Notes: a model not told the origin generated them from the letters alone. Shown: positions 46,737 through 57,382, counted from the first letter of the stretch. The stretch is DNA of 64,000 nucleotides from Lachnoclostridium sp. An138 (GCF_002160765.1 NZ_NFLF01000012.1:49094-113093); one strand, 5' to 3'. Translations and numbers: made by a program.

Positions 46737-47744
46737 TTACGCATTCCATGCCTTGGGCACAAAATACTCTTCAAATTTATAAATCGCATACTGATCCGTC
46801 ATGCCTGATATGTAATCGCAGACCACAATCTCTTTCGGATCGGTCTTGTTCTCCAGCATATCCCGGTATTCCTCCGACATATCCTCCGGATGGTCCATAT
46901 AGTGGGCAAAGAGTCCCTCCAGCATATTCTGGGCCTTCTTCTCCTCTCCCTTGGCCTTCGGATTCGTATACACACTGTCAAACATAAAGCTGCGAAGCTC
47001 CTGCATGGCCCGCTCCACCTCCTCCGACATCCGGATGTCCGGTTCGCCGAGACTGTGGGCGATAATGTCATGGACCATGGTATTGAGCCTTTCTTTCGTA
47101 TTAAAGCCGAGAACCTCCCGGTATTTCCGGGGAATGTCCTCTTCCTCCAGAATTCCGCCGCGGATCGCGTCGTCGATATCGTGATTGATATAGGCAATCT
47201 TATCCGACAGCCGCACAATTCTGCCTTCCAGCGTAGAGGGATGTCCGCTTGTCCGGTGGTTCAGGATTCCATCCCGCACCTCCACCGTCAGATTCAGTCC
47301 TTTTCCGCCCTTTTCCAGCTTTTCCACCACGCGCACACTCTGCCTGTAATGGGCGAACCCTCTGCTGCAGAGCTTGTTCAAAGCGCGCTCCCCCGCGTGG
47401 CCAAAGGGCGTATGGCCCAAATCGTGTCCCAGGGCAATGGCCTCTGTCAGATCCTCATTGAGGCGCAGGGCCTTCGCTATCGTCCTGGCATTCTGGGAAA
47501 CCTCAAGCGTATGAGTCAGCCGCGTCCGGTAGTGGTCTCCTCTGGGCGTCAGAAATACCTGAGTCTTATGCTTCAAACGCCGGAATGATTTGCAGTGAAG
47601 AATCCGATCCCTGTCTCTCTGGTATACGGGGCGTATATCACAGGGAGGTTCCCAGATATCTCTTCCTTTGGAATCTCTGCTCAAAGAAGCATAGGGGCTC
47701 AAATATTCGCTTTCCCATTGTTCCGTCCTTTCCCGAATTGTCAT
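46737..47744 (-). CDS. dgt: dGTPase-like HD triphosphohydrolase
   Basis: The 335-residue deoxyguanosinetriphosphate triphosphohydrolase-like protein has the HD motif in LTEAIALGHDLGHTPFGHAG, the upstream RLTHTLEVSQNARTIAKALR, and VRLSDKIAYINHDIDDAIRG. It removes triphosphate from dNTPs in characterised members. AAGGAGGA precedes the ATG closely. A TATAAT on the minus strand at 47802-47807 is the likely -10 for the dgt-dnaG-rpoD-trmK-nif3 operon; the -35 is poor. Confidence 0.93.
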   Translation of the reverse strand: MTIRERTEQWESEYLSPYASLSRDSKGRDIWEPPCDIRPVYQRDRDRILHCKSFRRLKHKTQVFLTPRGDHYRTRLTHTLEVSQNARTIAKALRLNEDLTEAIALGHDLGHTPFGHAGERALNKLCSRGFAHYRQSVRVVEKLEKGGKGLNLTVEVRDGILNHRTSGHPSTLEGRIVRLSDKIAYINHDIDDAIRGGILEEEDIPRKYREVLGFNTKERLNTMVHDIIAHSLGEPDIRMSEEVERAMQELRSFMFDSVYTNPKAKGEEKKAQNMLEGLFAHYMDHPEDMSEEYRDMLENKTDPKEIVVCDYISGMTDQYAIYKFEEYFVPKAWNA

Positions 47745-47852
47745 GGCTCCTCCTTTTCAGCCTGCGGGCCGCTTCGGTCCTGAAACAACACTCTTCCCTC
47801 TATTATATTAATTCTGCGCAAATCCGCAGATCCCTCTTTTTTCTTTCAGTTT

Positions 47853-48422
47853 TTACAGGTTTCCTTTTCTCTCAGGCAGTACAGGATATTCCTTTTTCCC
47901 CACAATCTCCTTCCGGATATAGGCAAAGGTGGCATCCTCTCCCTGCTCATCCAGCATATGAAGCAGATACTCCAGAAGAGCCCTGGTCTCATCATGAATC
48001 ATATAACCGTCTTTTCCTTTTTCATAATAAGCCAGCGGCTGATGCTGATCATACTTACTGCCCTCATAGATTTTTGAGGCCGCAATGCGGTCCATCATCA
48101 TCTCCGCCACATACCGGTTCGGCATCTTCATGCCGGTCATTCCCTTCACCGGGCCCAGGCCATAATCAATCCAGTATTCATAGTGGTGCTTGTTTCTTCC
48201 TTTGTGATGCAGCCAGGCGGAAGAGTATCCCTTCGCCTCCCGTTCCGCGTTGTTCGGACTTCTGTACCCCTGGTAATACCGGCAGCCGGGAATGAATTCC
48301 GCCGGCGAATATTTGGACATGTCATGCATGAGCCCCTGCCAGTACAATCCGATTCGAAAACAGTGCTTCATGACCAGAATCTTATGATGGGTGATTGTGC
48401 AAAAATGTTTCCAGACCTTCAT
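47853..48422 (-). CDS. DUF5662 family protein
   Basis: The 189-residue product has the DUF5662 pattern: KHFCTITHHKILVMKHCFRI, GLYWQGLMHDMSKYSPAEF, AWLHHKGRNKHHYEYWIDYG, and KMPNRYVAEMMMDRIAASKI. The many His/Asp pairs (HDMSKY, HHKGRNKHHYEYW) suggest a metal-dependent HD-like phosphohydrolase, unproven. Its ATG overlaps the stop of the GlgX-like gene (ATGA), so the two are translated together. Confidence 0.85.
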   Translation of the reverse strand: MKVWKHFCTITHHKILVMKHCFRIGLYWQGLMHDMSKYSPAEFIPGCRYYQGYRSPNNAEREAKGYSSAWLHHKGRNKHHYEYWIDYGLGPVKGMTGMKMPNRYVAEMMMDRIAASKIYEGSKYDQHQPLAYYEKGKDGYMIHDETRALLEYLLHMLDEQGEDATFAYIRKEIVGKKEYPVLPERKGNL

Positions 48423-50383
48423 GATTCCTTCTTTGCCGCCTTCTTTGTCTTCTCCATTTTTTCCCTCTCACTTCTGCCTTTCTCCGGCTTTTCTTCCGTG
48501 CCCTTTTTTCCCGTCAGAACCAGAATCGTGCGCTCCGGCACCGTTACCGTTCTCTGGCTGGAAAGCAGCGGCTCTTCCCCTTCCGCATAGATTCCCGCCG
48601 TTCCTTCCGCTCCTGTGTCAATGGCAATCTTCCACCTGCCCCTGCCCGGCAGATTCGGCAGCGCAAACTCATGGGGAATCCAGTGCATATTATAAGCCAC
48701 ATAAAAAAAGCTGTCCTCTTCTTTTCCCTCTGTGTTGGCCGCTATATAATCGCCCCCATAAAAAATACCCACACTCCTGCTGTAATTCTCGAAATCCCCC
48801 AGCCATGCCCGTTTCCCATGGTAGGAAATATCCGGGTGGCCGCAGGACAGGTAATCCGTCATGCGGAGCTCCCTTGCCTGGTGAAACACCGGATGTTTTC
48901 TGCGGAAAGCAATAAGCTTCTTTACATACTCCGTCAGAAATCCAAAGGTCTTTCCTGTCTTCCAGTTCACCCAGGACAGTTCGTTGTCCTGACAGTAGAC
49001 ATTGTTATTTCCCGACTGGGAATTTCCTCTCTCGTCCCCTTCATAAATCAGCGGCGTTCCCTGGCTTAAAAGCAGCAGCACAAACGCGTTGCGCAGCTGG
49101 CGGGCCCGGAGTCCCAGCGTCTTTTTCTTCCGGCTCGGTCCCTCCTCGCCGCAGTTCCAGCTGTAGTTAAAATCCGTGCCGTCATGATTTTCTTCCCCAT
49201 TGGCCTCATTGTGCTTTTCATCATAGGATACCGTATCCATCAGCGTGAAGCCGTTGTGGTTTGCCATATAATTAATCACCGCATACTCGGAAGGATTTCT
49301 CCTGGCCCGCCAGGTAAAGGGAACCAGCTGTCCCTCGTCTCCCTTCAGAAAGCGGCGGACATCCAGCATAAATCCATCGTTGTATTCCGCCAGATTCCGA
49401 AAATTCGGTATGTGCCGTTCCTCATAGATTTCATCCAGCCGGAAGCTCTCCGTCATAATCTTGGTGTGGCTCAGAAGCGGGTCCTGAGCCAGTGCCTCTA
49501 CCGGCGCGTGATCCCGGTTCACATGGATTCCGTCTATATGATATTCCAGAACCCAGTGGCGGATACAGTCCAGAACAAACGCTGTCCTGGTTCCTTTCGG
49601 AAAATGGAATTCCAGAACCAGTTCGATTCCGTTTCTGTGCAGCTCCCGGACCAGATCTTTAAATTCCCGCACCGGATCGCCTGTGGCCGAATAGGATGCC
49701 TTCGGCGCGAAATAATAGGCGTCCGCATACCCCCAGTAATTCAAAAGTTCCTTCTGTCCGTTTCCGGGTCTGCGCAGAGGCGGACGCTTCTCATCCCAGG
49801 TCTCCACTTCCGCAAACTCATACACAGGCATCAGTTCCAGCTGGTTGATCCCCAGCTCCTTCAGATACGGGATTTTTTCTGCGATTCCCGCAAACGTCCC
49901 CTTCGCCTTCACGCCGGAGGACGCATGTCTGGTAAATCCCCTCACATGGGCGGCATAGATCACCACATCCTGCCATGCAAGCTGCAAAGGAGCGTCTCCC
50001 TGCCAGTCATACTCGTCAAAGACAGCCCTGCTCCGCAGAGCACTCTCTCCCTTTGGCGCCTTTCCCCAGACCTCTCTGCCGCAGATCGCGGAAGCATACG
50101 GGTCTGTCACCACCCTGCCGTCAATCAGATAATTATATTCGTAATTCTCCACCGGAAATTTTTCAATGATCAGAGAACGAAGATCTCCGTACCGGGAAGA
50201 GCTGCCCATGGGAATGGAAGCCGCCACCTCCGTCTCTCCCCGTTTGTACAACAAAAGGCTGCACCGTTTTCGGTCTGGCACTGCAATCGTAAAACAAATA
50301 TCGTCTCCCAGCTTCTGTACTCCAAGTCCGTGATAAGTTCCGTTTTTAACGCTGTACTGAAAACCTTCATTCAGTTTTTTCAT
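48419..50383 (-). CDS. GlgX/GH13-like protein with lost catalytic aspartates
   Basis: A 654-residue relative of glycogen debranching enzymes (GH13_11, GlgX): N-terminal CBM48 (YHGLGVQKLGDDICFTIAVP), a barrel with LNYWGYADAYYFAPKASYSA, EFKDLVRELHRNGIELVLEF and a C-terminal beta domain. The catalytic loops are changed. Region I, normally DVVFNHT, is LEFHFPKGT. Region II, normally DGFRFDLA, is DGIHVNRD (nucleophile D to N289, R to H287). Region IV, normally AHDGFTL, is NHNGFTL (D to N377). The acid/base Glu survives (IMTESF, E312). It is thus probably a non-hydrolytic glycan-binding or regulatory protein. Surrounding GlgX sequence (VSYDEKHNEANGEENHDGT) is intact. The tail is Lys/Glu-rich. Confidence 0.9.
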   Translation of the reverse strand: MKKLNEGFQYSVKNGTYHGLGVQKLGDDICFTIAVPDRKRCSLLLYKRGETEVAASIPMGSSSRYGDLRSLIIEKFPVENYEYNYLIDGRVVTDPYASAICGREVWGKAPKGESALRSRAVFDEYDWQGDAPLQLAWQDVVIYAAHVRGFTRHASSGVKAKGTFAGIAEKIPYLKELGINQLELMPVYEFAEVETWDEKRPPLRRPGNGQKELLNYWGYADAYYFAPKASYSATGDPVREFKDLVRELHRNGIELVLEFHFPKGTRTAFVLDCIRHWVLEYHIDGIHVNRDHAPVEALAQDPLLSHTKIMTESFRLDEIYEERHIPNFRNLAEYNDGFMLDVRRFLKGDEGQLVPFTWRARRNPSEYAVINYMANHNGFTLMDTVSYDEKHNEANGEENHDGTDFNYSWNCGEEGPSRKKKTLGLRARQLRNAFVLLLLSQGTPLIYEGDERGNSQSGNNNVYCQDNELSWVNWKTGKTFGFLTEYVKKLIAFRRKHPVFHQARELRMTDYLSCGHPDISYHGKRAWLGDFENYSRSVGIFYGGDYIAANTEGKEEDSFFYVAYNMHWIPHEFALPNLPGRGRWKIAIDTGAEGTAGIYAEGEEPLLSSQRTVTVPERTILVLTGKKGTEEKPEKGRSEREKMEKTKKAAKKES

Positions 50384-50453
50384 CTCTGTGCCTGCCTTTC
50401 TGCTCTGTTCAGCCGTAAAATGTCACACTACCCCTATTATGAAATTTGATTCT

Positions 50454-50483
50454 ATTATAACAGAAAATTCCTTTCGTTGGCAA
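50454..50483 (-). promoter_or_regulatory. Promoter of the GlgX-like/DUF5662 operon
   Basis: TTGCCA (50478-50483), 18 bases, TATAAT (50454-50459) on the minus strand. Confidence 0.8.
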
Positions 50484-50536
50484 GATTCCTGTTAACTGAA
50501 TGTCAGGGAAATTCCGGAACCGGGATCTCCAGGGCT

Positions 50537-50583
50537 GAAGAACCCGGAGGCATCTGCTCCAGGCAGATACCCCCGGGTTCTTC
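50537..50583. terminator. Long GC-rich hairpin, operon end
   Basis: GAAGAACCCGG with CCGGGTTCTTC and an inner ATCTGC/GCAGAT give a stem of about 20 bp. The T tract is weak. It lies beyond the end of the sigma/anti-sigma/DUF4349 operon. Confidence 0.6.
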
Positions 50584-50677
50584 TGTAAACTTTCCCATTT
50601 CTTCCACAGTCCGATGAAATGTTTCCGCATTCCTTTCAACGATCTTCTGCAGGCCTGCTCCCATTCTCTTTTCCGGT

Positions 50678-51721
50678 CTACTCCTTTTTCTGTTCCTCCG
50701 GATTATTTTCTATACTTTTCCTCTCCTGTCTCTCCGGATTGTCTTCTGCAGTTTCCTTTTTCTTTCTCCGGAAAAACGGCTTCTTCCATACGATTTTCTG
50801 AATCAGCCGCACTCCTGTCCATACTGCCGCGAAGATCAGGATCAGATAGGGCAGGGAGCTGATAAACCAGACACCGAAACCTCTCAGGCCCTGTCCAATC
50901 TCATAAAAGTTGTCAGAAAGCCGCAGGCCGATTTCCCGGAAAAATCCGGGATTCTCTTCTGTCACAGTCTCCCGGTCCACTTCATCGATGCTTACAGTCA
51001 CCGTGCTGTAATCCACCTGATTGTCATAGGTCCTCAGTGTGGATTCATAAGACTGCAGCTCATAACGGATTTCAGAAAGCCTGCTTTCAATTGTAATGAT
51101 ATCCTCCATGCTTTCTGCCTGCTCCATCAGTTCCAGAAGCCGCGTCTGCTCCGTCTCCAGGGCTTCTATGTGGCTTTCCACATCCACATACTGCAGCGTT
51201 ACGTCCTGCACGGACTCATTTTGGCTGGTTACATTTCCCAGCCCGCTGACCACCGTCACAAATTCATCCAGCCGGTCGGCCGGAATCCGCAGCGTCAGCC
51301 ATGCGTACCGGGAGCCATCCGTATTATAATAGCTGAGACCGGAAATCTCAGAAGATTCCACATAACCTCCGCATTCCGTCGTCTTCGCCTGAATATTTTC
51401 CAGGAGCGTGTCAAATTCCCGGGTTTCCATAGTAAGATTCACAGTCTTTATCAGCTTCTGGCCGGAAGCCTCCACACTGTCTACTCCTGTGGATGAAGAT
51501 ACCTGGCCGTCCTCTGCAGCAGCTTCCGTCATTGCCTGCTCCCCATACCATTCCGCCGGCGCCGCACTACCGGAATCCATCTGCGAAGTGCTGACCGATG
51601 CCTCTTCTGTGGCCGCGGCCGTATCTGTAGAAGAAGTATTGCCGGCGCTTCCGCCGCAGCCCGTGGAAAGAACCAGCAGAGCTGCCATCATTGCTGCCAG
51701 AATCCCATACCGTTTCATCAT
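50678..51721 (-). CDS. DUF4349 membrane lipoprotein
   Basis: A 347-residue lipoprotein: signal with lipobox LVLSTGC, a Ser/Thr/Ala-rich linker, then the DUF4349 domain (KTVNLTMETREFDTLLENIQ, AWLTLRIPADRLDEFVTVVS). A coiled coil around IEALETEQTRLLELMEQAES follows, one C-terminal transmembrane helix (SSLPYLILIFAAVWTGVRLI), and a basic/acidic cytoplasmic tail. The ATG at 51721 fits GGGGAGGG better than the first ATG. It is the third gene of an ECF sigma operon, so it is probably an envelope component under that sigma factor. Confidence 0.88.
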   Translation of the reverse strand: MMKRYGILAAMMAALLVLSTGCGGSAGNTSSTDTAAATEEASVSTSQMDSGSAAPAEWYGEQAMTEAAAEDGQVSSSTGVDSVEASGQKLIKTVNLTMETREFDTLLENIQAKTTECGGYVESSEISGLSYYNTDGSRYAWLTLRIPADRLDEFVTVVSGLGNVTSQNESVQDVTLQYVDVESHIEALETEQTRLLELMEQAESMEDIITIESRLSEIRYELQSYESTLRTYDNQVDYSTVTVSIDEVDRETVTEENPGFFREIGLRLSDNFYEIGQGLRGFGVWFISSLPYLILIFAAVWTGVRLIQKIVWKKPFFRRKKKETAEDNPERQERKSIENNPEEQKKE

Positions 51722-51776
51722 TTTCATCCCTCCCCTGCCTTTTGAACACCGGACAAATTCCGGATTCTTCAGAAAG

Positions 51777-52748
51777 CTACTGACTCATTTCATCCAGGGT
51801 GCTGTCCAGGGCCTCCTCCAGCCCTTCCTCCAGGGTTTCAAACCGGAATTCCGAGGCGAAGAGTCTGTCATCTATCCGGCTGACCACACGATACAACTCT
51901 GCTTCATAATCCAATTCATATTCAGATAGCAGAATTTTTTCATCCTGAGCCATACCAGATTCCAATTCCACGATTCCATTTCCCGGCTCATTTTCCGGCT
52001 GTTCCTGTTCCTCTTCCTGAGCCTGCGGGCCGCTCTGGCTGTCCGAAAGCTTCGGAACCACATACCATACGCCGTCCAGACATACCTGCAGCTCCAGTTC
52101 CCGGCTGTAGGTGACAGTCTCTTCTGTCAGATTTCCAAAAGTCACCTTAATATCTTCCGCCTCTCTGTCTACAACCGGGCTGGAAATCAACATTCGGATT
52201 CCATTCGACTCCGAAGGCAGAGCCTGCTCTTCTGCCATCAGAAGAGACTGGCCCATGAATTCACCATCTCCGCCTTCCGCGCCGGCTCCTCCATCCGCTG
52301 TGGCTTCAGAATTTCCGTTCCCCGCTGCCGTCTCCTCTTCCGGGAGCGCCATGTCTGCCGCCTGCTCCGTAGATTCCTCTGTAGAAGCCGCGCTGTCAGC
52401 TCCGCTTCCTCCGGCTCCTCCCTTTGAGATCAGATAGCCTCCCACACAGATGCCTCCTACTGCCAGCATCATCAGAATGCAGGCCGCGATCCTGTTGAAT
52501 CCGAAGACAAATTCTCTCCGGGTCATCTCCTGCCGCTTCAGCTTTCCGTTGGTTCTGCACAGCTTTTCCATCTTTGATTTGAATTCCTCTGAAAAAATGT
52601 GCATCCGGGCTATCTCACGCTCAGGAGGTATAAAGCTCAGCTGTTCTTCCATACACGCATTGAACGCTTCAGACAGCAGCTCTTCCTGCAGGGCTTCTTT
52701 TTGTTCTCTCTCCTCCTTCTGTCTGCTGCCGCTTTTATCTCCCCGCAT
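51777..52748 (-). CDS. Probable anti-sigma factor, membrane-bound
   Basis: A 323-residue single-pass protein. The cytoplasmic N-terminus (about 85 residues) has a helical anti-sigma-like stretch (LQEELLSEAFNACMEEQLSF). A membrane helix follows (RIAACILMMLAVGGICVGGY), then an acidic, Gly/Ala/Glu-rich extracytoplasmic linker and an Ig-like beta domain (VDREAEDIKVTFGNLTEETV). No zinc-binding ZAS motif is evident. It overlaps the ECF sigma gene by 14 bp, the usual sigma/anti-sigma coupling. Confidence 0.78.
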   Translation of the reverse strand: MRGDKSGSRQKEEREQKEALQEELLSEAFNACMEEQLSFIPPEREIARMHIFSEEFKSKMEKLCRTNGKLKRQEMTRREFVFGFNRIAACILMMLAVGGICVGGYLISKGGAGGSGADSAASTEESTEQAADMALPEEETAAGNGNSEATADGGAGAEGGDGEFMGQSLLMAEEQALPSESNGIRMLISSPVVDREAEDIKVTFGNLTEETVTYSRELELQVCLDGVWYVVPKLSDSQSGPQAQEEEQEQPENEPGNGIVELESGMAQDEKILLSEYELDYEAELYRVVSRIDDRLFASEFRFETLEEGLEEALDSTLDEMSQ

Positions 52749-53289
52749 GGCCTGCCACCTCCTTTTCCAGCATCTGCTGCAGTTTCTTTCTCGCGCGGAA
52801 ATAGCGCACGTTCACCAGCTTGGGGGTAATGTCCAGAAGCTGGGCAATCTCTTTATCAGACAGCTGATGGACGTACTTGTATTCAAAAATAACGCGGTAC
52901 GCCTCTTCCAGCTCCAGAATACAGGAGATCAAATGATTGTAATTTTCTTTTGTAATGTATGCGCCCAGTACATCCGCTTCCGGATCAGCAGGTTCACGAT
53001 CCAGCTCGTCCACAGAAATTTCTCCATGCTGCCTGCGCAGAATGTCCACCGCCTTGCTCTTCACAATTGTCAGCAGGAACTTCCTGGTTCTTGGGCTCTC
53101 CACGTCTTCTATTTTATCCAGATGTCTGGTCAGCGCAAGAAACGCGTCCTGAACCGCGTCTTCCGCCAGATGCGCGTCTCCAAGAAGCTGATTTGCCACA
53201 TACCAGCAGAAATGCTGATACTGCTGGTAAATCTCCGTAAATTTATCTTTTTCTTCCTGCGTATCCAGCATGGATAAATACAAGAGCAT
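52735..53289 (-). CDS. ECF-type RNA polymerase sigma factor
   Basis: The 184-residue sigma-70 family protein has region 2 (FCWYVANQLLGDAHLAEDAV, QDAFLALTRHLDKIED) and region 4 (CILELEEAYRVIFEYKYVHQ, LSDKEIAQLLDITPKLVNVR). GGAGGGGG precedes ATG 53289. With the downstream anti-sigma-like membrane protein and DUF4349 lipoprotein it forms a self-contained envelope-response unit. No clear ECF-type autoregulated promoter could be picked out. Confidence 0.92.
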   Translation of the reverse strand: MLLYLSMLDTQEEKDKFTEIYQQYQHFCWYVANQLLGDAHLAEDAVQDAFLALTRHLDKIEDVESPRTRKFLLTIVKSKAVDILRRQHGEISVDELDREPADPEADVLGAYITKENYNHLISCILELEEAYRVIFEYKYVHQLSDKEIAQLLDITPKLVNVRYFRARKKLQQMLEKEVAGHAGR

Positions 53290-53404
53290 TGGTAGGGCCC
53301 CCTCCCTGTCCGTTTATCGTTTACATTAATAATAACGTATCAGATTTACATTTTACTACACGAAAAACTTAAATTTTTCTTAATCATGATAAAAACCACC
53401 GTCA

Positions 53405-53439
53405 TAAAACAAGGCTGCCGCATTCCTCTGCAGCAGCCT
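53405..53439 (-). terminator. guaB terminator
   Basis: AGGCTGC pairs with GCAGCCT, extended by an inner GCAG, and is followed on the minus strand by TGTTTTATG. Confidence 0.7.
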
Positions 53440-53497
53440 GTCGTCTCAAAAATTTGCTTTCGCGCTGTTCCCGATACCGGAACAATGCTTTGTTCTT

Positions 53498-55002
<1,505 letters not shown>

Positions 55003-55004
55003 CT

Positions 55005-55033
55005 ATCTTAACGAAAAGAAAAGACCTTGTCAA
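55005..55033 (-). promoter_or_regulatory. guaB promoter
   Basis: TTGACA (55028-55033), 17 bases, TAAGAT (55005-55010) on the minus strand. Confidence 0.8.
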
Positions 55034-55157
55034 TATGCTTCCGCCGAAATCTGACAGAAAAAGAGCGGCTGAAACACCGCTTTTTTTCTGTGTGCTTTCT
55101 GTGCGCACACCTGTCTTTCAAGGACGTTCTTTCCATGATAAGTATCATACCCGGAGG

Positions 55158-55826
55158 TCAGATGTCTTCCCTGGGAACCGCGCTCATTTCCCAAAAATGT
55201 TTTTCATGTTCCGAGCAGGCACGGAAAATACTCAGGCAGCGCCGTTTTCTCTCCTCACTCAGCCCCCCGCAGACCTTCTCTGCAAAATCTGTCCACTCCC
55301 GGCATAACCTCTCATAGTCTTTTCCTGCATAATCGCTGACAAAACGGCCATAAACCGTATCCTTCACCTGAGGATCTCTTTTCAGCATTTCTTTGAAAAT
55401 CCAACCATAGCTCAGCATGCAGGGAAGACTTGCCATCATACACTCCGGAGCCTGCCTGGAGTTCCCGGCTGCCCGGTGCATTTCTTCCACATAGGCCCGG
55501 TTCTGGGGACGAAGAGGCAGACGCTGGATGTCCGCATCCTCCAGACCGTACCGTTCCAGATAATATCTCCGGGTTGAATCCTCAGATTCGTTAACAAAAG
55601 AAAGCAGGGAATAGTAAGCTCTTATTTCCTCCATATTCTCTGCTCCAAGGATACCCCAGGCAAAAACTCTGGCATACTCCCGCAGATACAGGCTGTCATC
55701 CACGATATACCCCTTGAAACATTCTTCCTCAAGGCTTCCATCCGCCATCTTCCTTAAAAACTCTGACTCCAGACACTCTTTCCAGACGGGAAGGCTGTCT
55801 TTTACACAGGTTTCCACAAAATTCAT
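55158..55826 (-). CDS. tenA: TenA-family thiaminase II / aminopyrimidine aminohydrolase
   Basis: TenA hydrolyses thiamine breakdown products to HMP for re-use. The 222-residue helical protein has GYIVDDSLYLREYARVFAWG, the active-site Cys region MASLPCMLSYGWIFKE, and EHEKHFWEMS at the C-terminus. The ATG at 55826 follows GGAGG at seven bases and overlaps the thiT stop by 4 bp. It is the last gene of the thiamine salvage operon. Confidence 0.92.
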   Translation of the reverse strand: MNFVETCVKDSLPVWKECLESEFLRKMADGSLEEECFKGYIVDDSLYLREYARVFAWGILGAENMEEIRAYYSLLSFVNESEDSTRRYYLERYGLEDADIQRLPLRPQNRAYVEEMHRAAGNSRQAPECMMASLPCMLSYGWIFKEMLKRDPQVKDTVYGRFVSDYAGKDYERLCREWTDFAEKVCGGLSEERKRRCLSIFRACSEHEKHFWEMSAVPREDI

Positions 55827-56437
55827 GCTGCTGCCTCCTTTCTCACGGCCTGCCGCAGCGTCTTCAGGGGAAGCGCCATCACGACAATACCGGACACAAT
55901 GCACAGAGGCACGTTCTGAGAAATATTATAACCCAGGCTGTATCCCCACGCTCCCCAGCCCTCCCACGCGTTCTGGGAAAAGAAAAGGACGCCGCTTAAC
56001 AGATGCCCGCAGAGCTTTAAAACTGAAGCCAGAAGAATTCCGCAGAATACTTTCCACCGTCTGTCTGTTCCAAATACCCCCGCAAACCCCAGACAGGAAA
56101 AGCAGACCATATGCTCAATCAGAATCTGCATGGGATGAACAGGCTGCCAGCCGGGAATCAGAAATATAGCCAGAGCCGCGCAGACCCAGCCGGAAAGAAT
56201 GGCCAGCCGGTCATCCAGAATCACCGCAAGAAGCAGCAGCGGAATCGGGGAGCCAAGAGGCATGGTGGCTCCGGTGGGCAGCGGAATCCGTATCATTTCC
56301 AGCGTCAGCGTCATAGCAATCATAATGCCGCAGATGCACAGCTCACGCACCCCCAGCCGGAGTCCTCCCCGCAGAAGCCAGGCAGCTGCGCCAAAATAGA
56401 ATATCAGAAAAGCTATGGTAATTCCCCATGCGCTCAT
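55823..56437 (-). CDS. thiT: Thiamine ECF transporter S component
   Basis: The 204-residue membrane protein of about six helices shows the ThiT pattern: PLGSPIPLLLLAVILDDRLA, HPMQILIEHMVCFSCLGFAG, and GHLLSGVLFFSQNAWEGWGA followed by WGYSLGYN, whose aromatic residues bind thiamine. It needs the shared ECF module (EcfA1A2T), not present here. It overlaps thiD by 4 bp. HMP uptake is an alternative. Confidence 0.83.
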   Translation of the reverse strand: MSAWGITIAFLIFYFGAAAWLLRGGLRLGVRELCICGIMIAMTLTLEMIRIPLPTGATMPLGSPIPLLLLAVILDDRLAILSGWVCAALAIFLIPGWQPVHPMQILIEHMVCFSCLGFAGVFGTDRRWKVFCGILLASVLKLCGHLLSGVLFFSQNAWEGWGAWGYSLGYNISQNVPLCIVSGIVVMALPLKTLRQAVRKEAAA

Positions 56438-57249
56438 GCCGTTTCACCTGCTTCCCGGGCATATTCGCTTCTGAGATCAAAAGCATGGTTCATAGGCCCT
56501 CTTCCCTTTCCCAGATCCAGCATGGCTGCAAGAGCTCCGGAAATGTAGGCTTTGGCCCGTTCTACAGAATCTTCCATGGAAAATCCTTTCGCCAGGTTGG
56601 CAGCGACAGCGCTTGAAAGAGTGCAGCCTGTTCCATGGGTATTAGGGTTGTCGATGCGCTTCCCACAGAACCAGCGGGACTTTCCTTCTGCATACAGAAG
56701 ATCATCTGCATCGTTGATATCATGGCCGCCTTTTACCAGCACAGCGCAGCCAAAGCTCCTTCCGATCTTTTCGGCAGCCGTCTCCATATCCTCCTTATTT
56801 CTGATTTTCATATCCGCCAGGATTTCCGCTTCCGGAATATTCGGCGTAACCAGAGACGCCAGAGGAATCAGTTCTTTTTTCAGAGTCTCCACTGCCTCTT
56901 CCGCGATCAGGCGGGAACCGCTGGTCGCCACCATCACTGGATCAAGAACAATACGCTCTGCCTGATAAAAACGCAGCCGCTCTGCGATTTTCTCAATAAG
57001 AGCGCCGGAAGATACCATTCCTATTTTTACCGCATCCGGACGGATATCGGTAAATACCGCGTCCATCTGCTGTCCCAGAAATTCCGGGCTCACCTCAAAG
57101 ATTCCCGTAACGCCGGTGGTATTCTGTGCCGTCAGCGCAGTGACCGCGCTCATGGCAAACACTCCATTCAGGGTCATGGTTTTCAGATCAGCCTGAATGC
57201 CGGCGCCTCCGCTGGAATCACTTCCAGCGATTGATAATGCTGTTCTCAT
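56434..57249 (-). CDS. thiD: HMP/HMP-P kinase
   Basis: Phosphorylates 4-amino-5-hydroxymethyl-2-methylpyrimidine twice. The 271-residue ribokinase-fold enzyme has SIAGSDSSGGAGIQADLKTM, LDPVMVATSGSRLI, LVKGGHDINDADDLLYAEG and the anion-hole NTHGTGCTLSSAVAANLAKG. ATG 57249 has a close ribosome site. A 133-bp folded gap separates it from the YkoF-like gene upstream. Confidence 0.96.
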   Translation of the reverse strand: MRTALSIAGSDSSGGAGIQADLKTMTLNGVFAMSAVTALTAQNTTGVTGIFEVSPEFLGQQMDAVFTDIRPDAVKIGMVSSGALIEKIAERLRFYQAERIVLDPVMVATSGSRLIAEEAVETLKKELIPLASLVTPNIPEAEILADMKIRNKEDMETAAEKIGRSFGCAVLVKGGHDINDADDLLYAEGKSRWFCGKRIDNPNTHGTGCTLSSAVAANLAKGFSMEDSVERAKAYISGALAAMLDLGKGRGPMNHAFDLRSEYAREAGETA

Positions 57250-57339
57250 ATGTGTTTCTCCTCTCTTTTTCCGGCTGCCAGAAATGGGCGCGGCAGGCCG
57301 CGCACACTTCCGTCTTCCGGATTCGCATTATTTTTATAT

Positions 57340-57372
57340 AGCGGCAGAAAGTGGTGCCCCCGGTCTGCCGCT
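57340..57372. other. Hairpin in the thiD upstream gap
   Basis: AGCGGCAGA pairs with TCTGCCGCT around 15 bases. With GCGCGGC-ag-GCCGCGC nearby it makes the 57250-57382 gap highly foldable. There is no T tract; it may tune thiD relative to upstream genes. Confidence 0.4.
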
Positions 57373-57382
57373 TGCGGATCCC

